Shown piece after piece: positions 1-11,711 of a stretch of DNA of 64,000 bases. This stretch comes from Symbiodinium natans (lineage: Eukaryota > Sar > Dinophyceae > Suessiales > Symbiodiniaceae): contig CAJNDS010002102.1 of NCBI GenBank assembly GCA_905221605.1, positions 657,647 through 721,646 of the forward strand, written 5' to 3'. Every line of letters begins with the position of its first letter. Position 1 is the stretch's first letter. Below the pieces are notes generated by a model. It saw only the letters and a list, made by a program, of their open reading frames with translations, was not told the origin of the DNA and did not search any database. The position numbers and the translations under genes are program-made.

Positions 1-25
1 AAAATACCCTTACCGGTAAACCCTG

Positions 26-95
26 AACCCTGAACCCTAAACCCTAAACCCTAAACCCTAAACCCTAAACCCTAAACCCTAAACCCTAAACCCTT
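26..95. repeat. Telomere-like array (CCCTAAA)n
   Basis: About ten near-perfect heptamers, facing an opposite-orientation (TTTAGGG)n array at 175-258 across an 80-bp unique spacer. Confidence 0.95.
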
Positions 96-174
96 ACCTG
101 TAAACCCTGAACCCTAGACCCTAAATTCAGGCCTGTCGGGAAAGTGGTCATCCCGGCGGTTTCCTGTGGCCGGA

Positions 175-258
175 ATAGGGTTTAGGGTTTAGGGTTTAGG
201 GTTTGGGGTTTAGGGTTTAGGGTTTAGGGTTTAGGGTTTAGGGTTTAGGGTTTAGGGT
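175..258. repeat. Telomere-like array (TTTAGGG)n
   Basis: Near-perfect heptamers, then degenerate TTCGGG/TTAGGG sequence to about 535. Confidence 0.95.
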
Positions 259-840
259 GGAAGGGTTCGAAAGTGCAGGTTTCGGGTTTCGGGTTTCGCG
301 TTTTTGTTTAGGGTTTAGGCTTCACGGTTTAGGTTTTAGGGTTCAAGGTTTAGGGTTTACCAGCTTCGGGGGCTTAGGGCCTTGTAAGGTTTGGGGTTTG
401 GGGTTTAGGGCTGAGGGTTCTAGGGCTTTTTCTGCTTGAGGGCTGAGGGTGTAAAATTCTAGGCCTTAGGAATTCTGGGGTTTAGGGTTTCTAGGGTTAG
501 GGCTTTCTAGGGTTGGGTTTCTAGGGCTTAGGGCGTTGACAAAGTTGACAGGTTGGGGCTTAGGAGATTCTGCTGCCACAAGGCTTTAGAGCGGAAAACT
601 CTGCGTAACATTTTGCGAAGGTGGCTTTCTTGCGAAGGCGTTCAAACCTATAGGGTTTAGGGTTTAGGGTTCAGGGTCCCTAAACTCTATAAACCTTGCA
701 TGGCTGCTCGTTTTGGCCCATACACCGATTGTAGAACTGCCTCAGTTGCACACGCCCACAAGCCCGAAACCCTGAACCCTAAACCATAAAATTCTGGAAC
801 CCTAAACCCTAAACCCTAAACCCGAAACCCGAATTACCCA

Positions 841-913
841 GCACGGCAAGCTGCGGCGGTCCTGCGTCTACCGGGCACATGACGGGCTTGCTCGGAGTGA
901 CCTTGGCGCAAAA
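841..913 (-). CDS. Weak exon candidate: FCAKVTPSKP, possible ICA.RT block
   Basis: CTCAG|TTT acceptor then FCAKVTPSKPVMCPVDAG; resembles ICAKRTDA only at the first residues. A spacer at 1530-1580 also reads EICASKARMP on this strand, without a good acceptor. Confidence 0.33.
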
Positions 914-1408
914 CTGAGCCCTGAAAACCCGAAATTTGCAAAGCACGGGAGCTGCGCACCGCCTTTCCTTGCAGTCCCGCCCTATAGATGTTTAGGGTTT
1001 AGGGTTTAGGGTTTAGGGTATAGTGCTATACGACTTGATATGGGTGGTTGTCAAAATTATGCTCCCCTTTGGGGTACCCTAAATACTAGGTGCCATATTA
1101 TGATCGGGATCCAAACAGGGACCATATTTTTGACAACCACCCATATGTCGTTTGGCCCCGGATTCGTGTAACTTGCTGCTGCTTCGTAGGAGATCCGGGA
1201 ATTGGGGTCGTTGGTTTAGGGTTTAGGGTTTAGGGTTTACTACATTATGGCAAATTAATTACCTACCTCCCGAATTCCCTCCGAGGAACGAGTAAAACAA
1301 TGAAGTCACGTGAGCACTGCTACCACCGTTTGCCACCTACCCCCTTATCAGCCCCCTAAACCAGAAACGCAGAGGCTGATGGTGGCGAGGTGTTGTCCTT
1401 GGGCACGG

Positions 1409-1519
1409 GTTTAGGGTTTAGGGTTTAGGGTTTAGGGTTTAGGGTTTAGGGTTTAGGGTTTAGGGTTTAGGGTTTAGGGTTTAGGGTGTAGGGTTTAGGG
1501 TTTAGGGTTTAGGGTTTAC
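1409..1519. repeat. Telomere-like array (TTTAGGG)n
   Basis: About 16 heptamers with single variants such as TGTAGGG. Confidence 0.95.
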
Positions 1520-3323
1520 GGTTGAGGGCACAACAAGGCACCAAGCAACTTCGGCATCCTGGCCTTCGAGGCGCAGATTTCAAGGTTTAGGTCTAGGGTC
1601 TAGGGTTTAGGGCTTAGGGCTTAGGCAAAGACATGAAGAATAGGGCTCCTAAACAGCATCCCAGAAAATACGACTCCTTGTAGCCTGGCGGAAAGACAAA
1701 AAAAGCAGCTGAGGGCCATTAAGCAAAAGAAACCTAACATCAGAGTCCGTAGCCCCTTGTAGAGAAATACCGCAGGAGCCCCAGCAAAGATTCCCTCAAT
1801 ACTGAACCCCCAGAAACCCCCAGAATCTGAGCCCTTATAGAGACACACTTTATACTGGACAGTAAACATGAATCTATAGGTTTAGGGTTTAGGGTTTAGG
1901 GTTTAGGGTTTAGGGTTTAGGGTTTAGGGTTTAGGGTTTCGGGTTTAGGGCTCAGGGTTTATATAACTTACAACTCTACATAGGTCTCCCACCAAATCAC
2001 ATTGTACCGGCCAGCTACCCCAATTGCCGATTGGCCTATATCACTTACAACTCTACATCGGTCTCCCACGAAATCACATTGTACCGGCTAGCTACCCCAG
2101 TTGCCGATTGGCCTATAACTTACTATAACCCGGGCCCACTTACAACCGTGCGCCAACCTTGCTTTCGCGCGCGCAGACATGACATTTTTCCCCACAGCCT
2201 CAACCCTAAACCCTCAGCCCGGAAAACACGGCTCACACGGCATGTCGCTGGAAAAGCCAACGTTGTCCTTTGCATGTTCCGGAGGACAGCCGCTTCTGTC
2301 CGGCACGAGCGACAATGCTGACAGGACTGCTGCAATATAGGGAACTGAATTATTCGAATGGCTTTGGGGGGTTGAGTATTAACCCTAAACCCTAAACCCT
2401 AAACTCTAAACCCTAAACCCCAATGGTATATTTATAATAGGGACCATAAGGGAATACGACTAGCAATTACTCTGACCCCTATACTAGCAAGCCCCAGCTC
2501 CACGTGACTGGCCAGCACGTCCATGCGTGGCATTCGCGACGCCCGATGGTTGTTTAGGGTTTAGGGTTTAGGGTTTGGGGTTTAGGGTTTAGGTTTCTTC
2601 TCATCTGGCGCATGCCATGAGCAATCTATACTCCCCTTAGAACCAAAATAAAAAAAACAAGTATGTTTCATGACCCTCTTGGGTTTTATATACCAGAAAT
2701 AGAAAACAATTCCCAAGGGGGATATAGCAATGGTAGACGCACACACTGACAGGTTGTTCTGTAGGCGACCAGACGGCAGAATTCTTTTCGTTGACATCCT
2801 AAACCCTAAACCCTAAACCCTAAACCCTAAACCCTAAACCCTAAACCCTAAGGTGTGCTGCGAAATGAACCATGCTGCGCGCAGTAACACCTTGCTAATG
2901 CGGCGTGCTGTTGATTGCAGTGGCCTGAAAACCCTGTGGGGACCTGGGGCATGCTGTTTGCAGAAAAAAACACTGTGCTTAGGGTTTGGGGTTTGGGGTT
3001 TAGGGTTTAGGGTTTAGGGTTTAGGGTTTAGGGTTTAGGGTTTAGAGCATTGCAAGGTCTTCGACATACCCTGAACACCGCGCATGTCGGTACGTTCGGC
3101 AAGCAATGAAGCCGCCACTTCTGCGGGCGAGGCCGGGGGGTTAGTGGGCAAAACCTGAGACCCTAGACCGCAAAACTCAAACCCTAAACCCCTAAACCCT
3201 AAACCCCTAAACCCTAATCCCTAAACCCTAAACCCCTAACCCCTAAACCCTAAACCCTAAACCCCTAAACCCCTAAACCACTAAACCCCTCAAGGGGGCT
3301 CGGCTCAGGCCCGCTGAGGCCGC

Positions 3324-3377
3324 CACACACTTCGTTCCGGAGGTGGGGCTAGTCCCGATATGCAGGTTCTCCAAGTC
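3324..3377 (-). CDS. Isolated exon candidate: LHIGTSPTSGTKCV, module-1-like
   Basis: ATCAG|GAC acceptor; DLENLHIGTSPTSGTKCV with a possible GC donor. IG.S..S..KCV is the module-1 opening, suggesting that the modular gene (or a paralogue) continues to the left. The start phase differs from the other module-1 openings. Confidence 0.5.
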
Positions 3378-3411
3378 CTGATGCTCAGGGATTTTTATGT
3401 ATTTTATTTTT

Positions 3412-3510
3412 TTTTTTTTGGGGGGGGGGGGGGGGGTTTAGGGTTTAGGGTTTAGGGTTTAGGGTTTAGGGTTTAGGGTTTAGGGTTTAGGGTTTAGGGT
3501 TCAGGGTTCA
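3412..3510. repeat. T/G homopolymers followed by (TTTAGGG)n
   Basis: A T-tract and a G-tract of about 18 lead straight into the array. Such G or C tracts beside telomere-like arrays recur (8703, 11849, 26710, 35710, 38656, 39531, 57427). Confidence 0.9.
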
Positions 3511-4082
3511 GGGTTTCGGGTTTAGGGCTCAGGGTTTCGGAAGTCTCTATGGGCACCGACCCGTAAACGCCATTTGGCCACAGAATTCAAAGCGCAAGCC
3601 TTTAAATCCTGAAGCCCAAGCCCCAAACTTCAGACGTCACGGCGGCACCAAGAAACATGCTGAAGCTGAAAGCCACTAGAAAATTATAGTCCAAATAATA
3701 CTCATAATAATCATAGAAATAGTATGATCACATAATCACCGCTAGTGTTCGTAGGTATTTTCTCTTTGGCTTCAACCTTATTGCGACACCTTATTCATAT
3801 AATTGCTTTCTGTTAAGAAGGCTGTTTCCATTTTCTCAAATTAGGGCTGAGGTTGGATACTATGGGCTTTAAAACTAGTGGGCCACGCTATGGGTGTGAG
3901 TATGTTGTTTTGTATGGGGTTGCCTATGGTTTCATACTATGGGTCTTCTGGGTCTTACTTAGTATGGGTCTTTTTGGTGGGTTGAGGGTTGAGGTATAGG
4001 CTGCTATGAGTTGGGTGCTAGGGCGTGGGGGCATGGATAGAAAATGGAAAGGGGTCCTTGCTAACTCCTAAACCCTAGGCCC

Positions 4083-4174
4083 TCCCCCTTATACTAACAG
4101 TCCTTCAGAGGGATTCTAAGAGGGGGTGCTTTTTTCCTTACCACTAAGGACTGCTAGTATATGGGGGAACATCC
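4083..4174. mobile_element. Inverted-repeat element, family F2, diverged
   Basis: TCCCCCTTATACTAACAGTCC against GGACTGCTAGTATATGGGGGA, inverted; the centre differs from the other copies. Confidence 0.55.
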
Positions 4175-5275
4175 GAACCCTAAACCCTCAAGCCCCAAAA
4201 GAGTTCGAGTCTGAACCGGGAACCTCGAAATCCCTAGGCCCCAAACCCTCATTTTCTAAAGGAGGGACCCTTATGAGGGACCTTGGGGGTTGTTTGGCGA
4301 TATCTAGGGGGCTGCTTTGGCATATAGGGACTGTAGAAGGTATATAGGGGTTATATAGGGGCATCAGATCAAGGATCCCTTCTAGGGGTCCCTCCTTATA
4401 TACAGGATTTAGGGCCTTAGGGTTTAGGGTTTAGGGTCCAGGGTTTAGGGTTTAGGGTTTAGGGTTCTTAAAGCCCTGACCCCTTCAACCCGATTCCCTA
4501 AACCCCGCAAGCCCAAACCCCTAATCTAAGGTTCCGACCATGGGCCCTTCATTGGGGTCCGTTGTTGTAAAAGGCCCTTTTTGTACTAGACATGATAATA
4601 GCCCTAAAACATACTGCAAATACTATGCTATACATGAGAATAGCCCTAAAACATAAATACTATGCATACAAAGGGCGCTGACTTCGGGTCGCTACAAACA
4701 AGGGTTTAGGGTTTAGGGTTTAGGGTTAAGGACGTTCTAAGGGCCCATGGTTCCAACCTTATACCTAAACCACGTCCTGGCTCTGGTACCATGCGTGAGA
4801 GCCCTGGGCGCAGCGGAGGAAATCCGGATTAGGCATTTTAGGGCTGAGGGTTCAGGATTTGAGGCTCAGGGTTTAGGGTTTAGGGTCCTGGCCCCTAAAC
4901 CCTAAACCAGGATTCATAAGGGGCTGCGGCTTCAGTATTCGAGAGGAAATGTGGTGGATGCTGGCCGTCAGGTGCAACACCCTAAGCCCTAGAATGCCTA
5001 AGAGACGTCTGAACTTCGTGCATACGGAAAACCTTCGAAACGCCAAGGGTTTGGGGTTTAGAGTTTGAGTCCTACTACTAAGGCAGCCCTAAGAAGCCCA
5101 AGACCTTGTTTTTTCTGGGAAGCTTGCCTAAACCCTAAACCGTAAACCCTAAATCCTAAACCCTAAACCTTAAACCGCATGTAAATCCCAAGAACCCACA
5201 AAGGCCGCAAGACCCGCAGACACCTAAACCCGAAAAGGGCCCGCAGCTTGGAGCCCTCCCCGAGCATCGAACCCT

Positions 5276-5391
5276 CAACCCTCAACCCTAAACCCTAAAC
5301 CCTAAGCCCTAAGCCCTAAACCCTAAACCCTAAACCTAAACCCTAAACCCTAAACCCTAAACCCTAAGCTCTAAACCCTAAACCCTAAACG
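5276..5391. repeat. Telomere-like array (CCCTAAA)n with CCCTAAG variants
   Basis: About 16 heptamers, including runs of AAGCCCT. Confidence 0.92.
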
Positions 5392-5643
5392 GCTTGGGAA
5401 GGTGAAGTGCAGAAGCCAGGCACGACGAGGGAGGGCTTTATAGGCACCTGCGGAACCGTCCTGAAGCCTTGGTTTAGGGTTTAGGGTTCAGGGTTTAGGG
5501 TTTAGTGATTAGGGCCCAAAAACTGCATACTGTATCCTAGGGGTCAGGTGTTTGGGTCACGGGTTTGGGGTTTAAAGGAAGGCCACAAGTACCACACAAG
5601 CCTTAAACCTCTTCAAACCGTAGACCCTAAACCACGAAGCCTT

Positions 5644-6324
5644 GGGATGTTCCCCCTTCTACTAAGAGTTCTAAATAGGGATCATAATAGAGGGTAACCC
5701 TAAACCCTAAACCCTAAACTGAGTGAGTGCGGTGCCGTCGAGCAGGACGAATAAGATACCCCAAACCTTCGGGCAGAACGCAGCAACATCTTTTTGCGAG
5801 GTCTCCCTGGGCCTGTCTGGAAGGAGCCCCACCTTCAGCCGTGGTCGTGTTTCGTGGACCAGAGGCCCTCAGAGCCAGTCCAGGCAGCCGTCAGCAATTT
5901 TCGGCCCTTCCAAGCAAGTTTTCCAAATCCACAACAAGGACGCAGCATCGCCAAGGGCGAACGTCCCAAACCTCTGACATTTTAGCCCTCCCAGAAGCCC
6001 TCGAATGATGGACATCATCCCTTGCAACGCCAAGGGGCTGCGAACTTCTGCAGCGATGCCGAGCTTCTAAACCCAACCACTGGAAATAATACAAAAGCAC
6101 GATCAGAGTTCATAAACAGCCCTAAACCCGTAGAGGTTAAGGCGAGGGTGGAGCGCCAGCGGGGGTGGGCTCCTGCAAGTCGGGGCGCGCGCCTGGGTGC
6201 TTTCAGCACCAGCGTGCCCACTCACTGAGACACCCTAAACCCTAAACCCTAAACCCTAAACCCTAAACCCTAAACCCTAAACCCTAAACCCTATTGAGGA
6301 CTGTTAGCATAAGGGGGAACATCC
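5644..6324. mobile_element. F2 element split by about 600 bp of inserted DNA
   Basis: Left half (5644-5695, GGGATGTTCCCCCTTCTACT...) and right half (about 6293-6324, ...GGACTGTTAGCATAAGGGGG) are those of one F2 element. Between them lie CCCTAAA repeats at both borders and a unique 500-bp segment (5720-6230) with short ORFs on both strands that I do not recognise. Confidence 0.5.
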
Positions 6325-8554
6325 AAGCATCCAGAACTCTTCTTGAAACTCTTGGCCGCACAATGCTGAGACTTTTCGGGAACCGGGCTTAGGGTTTAGG
6401 GTCTAGGTTGAAGCCCTGAATCCTCTAAAGACTAGCTGCCTGAGATTCAAAGGCTCGTGCAGATTGGTCGAAGTGCTCGACGTGGCCGCGGGGGTTTAGG
6501 GTTTAGGGTTTAGGGTTTAGGGCTTAGGGTTTGGGATCTTTTTCTTGGGTGGTTCAGGGCTTCGGGCTATAGGGTTCAGGTGGCGGGGCTGTTGGGGTCC
6601 AGGCTTTTGGGGCTCTTCGAGTATTCCCATAGGCCCCGCCGCCCCGAAATTTGGCAATATACCTCAAAGCTGCATGAGTGCCAGCGCGACTTTGAAAGCT
6701 CGAGCATTTGACCTGAATCCTAGATGCTCTGCGCCCTAGAAACCCTTAGGGTTTAGGGAAATAGGGCTTATCTCGGATCATCCCATCACCTCAGAACCAG
6801 CAACCTCCGACATGTTTTGAACACCTTAATATCAAATGACTCGTCTCAGCACCTACGCAAGCGCCCAAAACATGTGCACCGGGGTGTTTATCGCTAGTAT
6901 CACTCCCCAGAATTTCAAGGAAGCCGCACAAAAAAACTTACCAGAAGAATCCTAAACTCTGCTTCACGTGGCTTTGCCTTTAGGGTTTCGGGCTTGGTTA
7001 CGTCAGGGGTTGCACCCTGCAGCCGATCTACTATCCCCCCCCCCCCCCGCCCCCACCTCCCCAACAACAAAAAGAGAAAACTCCAGCGAAAGAACCTCTG
7101 AGGCCCAGGCCCCATAGTGGCCGGAGCCTCAGCAAGCTCCAGGGCTTACAAGGTCAAACCCTAAACCCTAAACCCTAAACCCTAAACCCTAAACCCTAAA
7201 CCCTAAACCCTAAACCCTAAACCCTGGGGTGTTCCGACAGGTTTGGGGTGTGGAAAAGGTTTCGGGTTTATAAGGTTTAGGATTATAATGGTTTCGGAGT
7301 GTACCCTCCACCGTAAACCCGAAACATCCCTGGGCTGTTGGGTTTAGGTGGCTCTCCCAGTTGCTTTGGGGAGTCGGAGTCTGGGGTGCCGGTGTTAGAG
7401 CTTAGGGTTTAGGACCTCAAGATTGCGCACACCCCCTGCCCAGACCAAAACACCGTGAATCCCCAAACCCTAAAGGGTTTAGGGGTTTAGGGTTTAGGGT
7501 TTAGGGTCAACCCTTGAACCATCCGAAACCAAACAGCTTGCAATATGTGAGTGTGCGGGTGGGGTCGCGCAACCTATTCTTTGAAGTCTGGTTTTGCTTG
7601 TTGAGGGTCGTTGATTGTTCAAGGACCCTAAACCCTAAACCCTAAACCCGAATGGGACCGTAAAGTTTGTTTTGGAGGGGGCATTAGAAGAACTCTGCGG
7701 ACTTCACAATCTAGGGCCATGGTTTTAGGGTGTAGGTTTGAGGTTTCAGTGTTGTCTTTGTCGTTAACCCTGAACCCTAAGCCCCGTTCTAAATGCGCGT
7801 CGTTTTTTTGTGGGAGAGGGTCGCGTTTCGGTCCTTCCCACTCGCTTTAGGACTGGTTCGCCTCTTGCACAACAGCGCGAAGAGCCCAATACCAATATCC
7901 TTGATGTTCATAGACGGGGTTTGGGGCTTAATTTTGGAACCCTAACCTCCCCGTCCCGAACAAACACCCCTAAACAACCCTAGAACCGCAGACCTCTAAC
8001 ACCCCCCTAAACCCCAATAGCGTAAACCATGAGCTAGCCCTAAACATTCTTTCAAAAACTACAGCTGAAACCCGAAACCCTGTAGCACGTTTTAAACAAT
8101 AACGTCCCTGAACAACAAATCCTAAACCCGCAGCCCCTGTTTTTTGTTGCCATGTGGTGCTGGACTAGCCGAACTCAATGACTAAAACATAAGCGGTTTA
8201 TGCAGCAAACAAAACCCTATAACCCCTAAGCCCATACATCCCGAAAGAATTGCTGGTACGAGCGCAACGGCAGCTGAAAAAAACAAAGATTCTCGAAAAG
8301 GACCTTTGGGCAAGGAATGATACGGATCTTTAGGGTGCTCTTCCGGGGATGCTTCCGAAGTTTATAGTGTTTAGGGTCCGCAAAAAACCAGTTTAGCCCG
8401 GCTAAGCGAAGACCGGGGGCCAAAGCCTCCCTGGTTGTGGTGCCCCCTAAACCCCTAAACCCTAGGCCCCAAAGCCCTACGCCTCGAAACCCGAAGCCCC
8501 CAAACTCTAAACCCTAAACCCTAAACCCTTAACCCTAAACCCTATAGAAGCGGC

Positions 8555-8636
8555 CTCCATGAGAGAAGTGGCCGCCGTGAGAGTAGTGGCCCCCGTGAGA
8601 GGAGTGGCCGCCGTCTCCGTGACCGGAGCAGGTCAC
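8555..8636 (-). CDS. Exon: VTCSGHG plus GGH.SHGGH repeats
   Basis: TGGAG|GTG acceptor; VTCSGHGDGG then HSSHGGHYSHGGHFSHG, a degenerate octapeptide (G-G-H-x-S-H-G). A GC donor is likely after GGAG. This is the last exon I can chain; the downstream continuation is not resolved. Confidence 0.76.
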
Positions 8637-8988
8637 CTCCAGAAGAGTTTAGACCCTAAAACCCTAAACCCTAGACGCTAAGCCCTATAAACCCTAAACC
8701 CTGGGGGGGGGGGGGGGGCGGGGGGGGGGCGAACGTCATCCCTCCCAGTCGCCCCCACAGCATGGATGCTTCAGCCTGGAATCCCACCCAAAACCCTACG
8801 GGCCAAGAAGGGTCTAGCAGGGCTTATATCTTGAAAACATGTGATGATAACAGCGCCCTTCTTGGTGTTTCTCACCTGCTGAAAGGGAACCCAGAACCCG
8901 GAAAGGGCAAAAGCGCACCACTTTGCTACCAAGACATAAGGACTTTGACATGCTACCCTAAACCCTAAACCCTAAACAGATGTTGGGC

Positions 8989-9051
8989 CTTCTTCCCGCA
9001 GCACACCGCCTGCTTCTGGGAAGACCAGGTGCGCCAGCTGCTCAAACCGAC
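8989..9051 (-). CDS. Exon (63 nt): VGLSSWRTWSSQKQAVCCGK, module 2
   Basis: GGCAG|GTC acceptor; VGLSSWRTWSSQKQAVCCGK then K and a GC donor. Clear W..WSS.K...CC core. Arrays of CCCTAAA (below) and TTTAGGG (above) border the spacer. Confidence 0.82.
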
Positions 9052-10650
9052 CTGCCCCAGGCAAGGGCTTCAGAGGGCTCCGTCATGGGGGTTTAGGGTT
9101 TAGGGTTTAGGGTTTAGGGTTTAGGACACCCCCCAAAGGCATGGGCCTGGCAATTGAAGGAGACCGAGAGGTAGCAGAGGCCGAGGTTACCTCAGCATTC
9201 CGAATATTTGCTTCAGCTAGACAAGTTCTATGGGCCCTTAAGGTGGTTCCTTACCTCCTTGAAAGGGTTCTGATGCATGAGCCCTTTGGGTTGTATAGGG
9301 TATATAAGGGGTATATAAGGGGTATATAAGGGATATATAAGGGGTGTACAAGGGGTATACAAGGGTATATAAGGGGTATATAGGGGGTCCCCTTTTGAAT
9401 GAAAGTTGAGGCTGTCTGCCCCCAAACCCAATCCCTACAGTAAGCCCTTTAACTCTTGAACTCCCTAATGATAAGTCGGAAGCAACTCCTGATCAAAAGG
9501 GAATCCTACAAAACCCCCAAGCCCTAAACCCTAAACCCGAAACCCTAAACCCTAAAAACCGAATCCAGGAGTGAAACCTCAGCTTGATTACCCTAAGGGC
9601 CCAAGACCACAAAATAGTAAGGCCTTTGGGCCCCCAACACAGACAAAGCGTCTTGGGCCCTTAGCATTATGTTTGCCCTTGCGCTCCTCCCTTGCGCGCA
9701 CCTGCGCGCTGCAGGTTTTTCGGGCCCCTGCAGAGCCTACATCCACAATAATTCTGGAAACTCGAACCTCCTGTCAAGAGGCGGGGAACCCTAAACCCTA
9801 AACCCCAAACCCCAAACCCTAAACCCTAGACCCTAAACCCCTAAACCCTCAATAACAACAAAGCAGAAGCCCCAAACCCGTAACAAACCCGAAGTTGCAA
9901 AAAAGAAACAGGTGAAACTCCCGCATTGGGTTTAGGGTTTAGGGTTTAGGGTTTAGGGTTTGGGGTTTGGGGTTTAGGGCTTGGGGCTTAGGGTTTAGGG
10001 CTGCGGGAAACCTGCGAAGCGACTGAGGCCGGAGCGACAACACCAGTCGACGCAATCTGTCCCAGGGCAGTATACGGGTGTCATGAGGACTTGAAAAACA
10101 GAGTGTCATTGAGGGTTAATTAGAGTTTATGGGGGCTTTAAGGGGTTGTGTGTTCTGGGCTGCTAGGTTTACGGCTTTGCCCTAAACCCTAAACCGCAGG
10201 GCTTTGTGGGTTTCCAGGTTCACAGGGCTTTGGGGGGCTAAGGGTTTTGAGGATTGGTGAGATTTGAGGATCTAGGGCTTTGGGGCTGTAGAGCCTTGGG
10301 GATTTGAGTAGTTATAGGCTTTGCCCTCAACCCTCCCCTCTCTCCCCACAACACTGCACCCGCGTGGCTTACCTGAAACATAGGGTTTAGGGTTTAGCGA
10401 GCCTAAACCCTACACCCTAATCCCTAAACCCTAAAAAACCCTAAAGCCCCAAAACATAAAGCGACAAACCCGAAACCCCTATCAGTGGGTTCGGCCCCTA
10501 CATGATGGCAAGCCCTAACTTGCCAGATGAGAGCGCCTGTGGGGGTCCAGGGTCTAGGGCTTAGGGCCTAACCCTAAACCCTAAAACTCTTAACCCTAAA
10601 CCCTAAACCCTAAACCCTAAACCCTAAACCCTGCCTTTCGATCGGTCGTC

Positions 10651-10700
10651 CTTGTTCTGGCAGTCGTCAAAGGTGTAGCGGGGTGAGAAGGCCGACTCAC
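10651..10700 (-). CDS. Exon (50 nt): ESAFSPRYTFDDCQNK, module 2
   Basis: CTGAG|GT acceptor; ESAFSPRYTFDDCQNK with a GA donor. It joins to VGLSSWRTWSSQK in phase 0. Confidence 0.76.
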
Positions 10701-11392
10701 CTCAGGATGGAATGGGGGTGTGCATGTCTCGGGTTTTCATACTATATACCCGGTTTAGGGTTTGGGGTTAGGGGTTCGGGTTTAGAGTTTAGGGCTACTA
10801 CCCCCCAATACTACCTCCACGAAACCCTAAACCCTACACCCTAAACCCTAAACTCTAGACCCCCTAGGTTCCCGGGTAGTATGGAGGGGGGTAGGGAAAC
10901 CTGTGCTCTGAGAGAAGGATGAACATAGCGTTACATTGACCTACTATTCTATTGGCATACTTCAAACTGTTCTCGCATGTTGCTTCATTATATCATTCTA
11001 GGGTTTAGGGTTTAGGGTTCCGAGTTTACGATGCGATTATTCTACTGATATATTTGGGGTTGAGAGGGTCAAAGGGTCTAGGGCTTGACATTCGGCCAGC
11101 TGACAGAGTTGCACATGCTTTTCTGAATCATGGTCCTTTTGGAGTTCCTATTCGGATACCGAGCCCTGCGTTAAGGGTACCCCCCTCACCACCCCCACCC
11201 CCCTCCCCCCGCCCCCAAAAAAACACATCAGACAACTACCACTAAACCTAAAACCCTAAACCCTGTAAACCCTAACCCCTATAAGCCCTCAACTATGAAC
11301 CCTATAAACCCTGAAAACCCTACAAACCCTAAACCCTAAACCCTAAACCCTAAACCCTAAACCCTAAACCGCCAGCCCCCCGGGTCCCTGGC

Positions 11393-11484
11393 CAAGGTGG
11401 GCGTGGTCGAGCTCGTGCTCGTGGAAGTGGGGCTTGTGAAGCGGCCGCGCAGGCGTGTGGTGCACCCCGTGGCCGAAGGAGTTC
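11393..11484 (-). CDS. Exon: His-rich segment (FGHGVHH, HFHEHELDHAH)
   Basis: CCAAG|G acceptor; NSFGHGVHHTPARPLHKPHF then HEHELDHAHL and a GC donor leaving G. About 11 of 30 residues are His, suggestive of metal binding but not proof. It continues into ESAFSPRYTFDDC. Confidence 0.8.
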
Positions 11485-11603
11485 CTTGGTAGCCCAGTAA
11501 CCATATCATAAGACCACCCCCTTTTTTGGGTTGGTTACTTGAAAAGGGAATTCAGAGCCCACAAAAACAAGGGTAAGGGGCACCTCTGGTGCTACTAAGG
11601 TGC
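11485..11603 (-). mobile_element. Inverted-repeat element forming nearly a whole intron (introner-like), family F4
   Basis: The 119-nt intron has termini CTTAGTAGCACCAG and CTGGGCTACCAAG on the coding strand, imperfect inverted repeats. It starts with a GC donor, ends with AAG, and interrupts a decapeptide repeat that continues in frame on the other side. A related copy with a clean GGTAGCCCAG inverted end lies at 28845-28959 and a partial one at about 23014-23090. Confidence 0.65.
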
Positions 11604-11690
11604 GGAGGGCGCGCTCCGTGGCCGAAGGAGTGCGGAGGGCGCGCTCCGTGGCCGAAGGAGGGGGGAGGGCGTGCTCCATGGCCGAAGGAG
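11601..11690. repeat. 30-bp tandem repeat, 3 copies, coding
   Basis: TGCGGAGGGCGCGCTCCGTG plus GCCGAAGGAG, two perfect copies and a third with a few changes. It codes the SFGHGARPPH decapeptide on the minus strand, and part of the unit reappears at about 11465-11482 across the intron. Confidence 0.85.
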
Positions 11691-11711
11691 TCGTGGGGAG
11701 GGCACGCCAAC
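11604..11711 (-). CDS. Exon with a His/Gly decapeptide repeat (SFGHGARPPH)
   Basis: GCCAG|G acceptor; LACPPHD then three tandem decapeptides of the type SFGHGARPPH, coded by a 30-bp tandem repeat. A GC donor inside the third unit joins to NSFGHGVHH of the next exon, so a fourth unit spans the intron. LACP completes the last CC..ACP. Confidence 0.8.

Larger units (their letters stand above)
917..8554. other. Left region: telomere-like arrays and spacers, few supported exons
   Basis: Apart from the exon candidate at 3324-3377 and the F2 elements, I see only arrays and unique spacers. The spacer at 5390-5460 reads an open minus frame (TVPQVPIKPSLVVPGF) and that at 8400-8450 a GHHNQGGFGP frame, but neither could be joined in phase. 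An imperfect duplication of about 60 bp lies at 1975-2035 and 2038-2115 (TCACTTACAACTCTACAT...CCGATTGGCCTATA). Confidence 0.6.

Noticed and set aside
1-535. Chromosome end (true telomere)
   Set aside because: Arrays on both strands alternate every few hundred bases across the full window and neither edge is a long pure array in one orientation.
1530-1580. Exon on either strand (plus NKAPSNFGILAFEAQ, minus EICASKARMP)
   Set aside because: Both frames are open, the minus reading lacks an AG acceptor, and the similarity to ICA.RTD is too short.
6440-6495. Exon GHVEHFDQSARA near 6.47 kb
   Set aside because: HFD recalls the module, but the Cys is missing and no phase-compatible splice sites were found.
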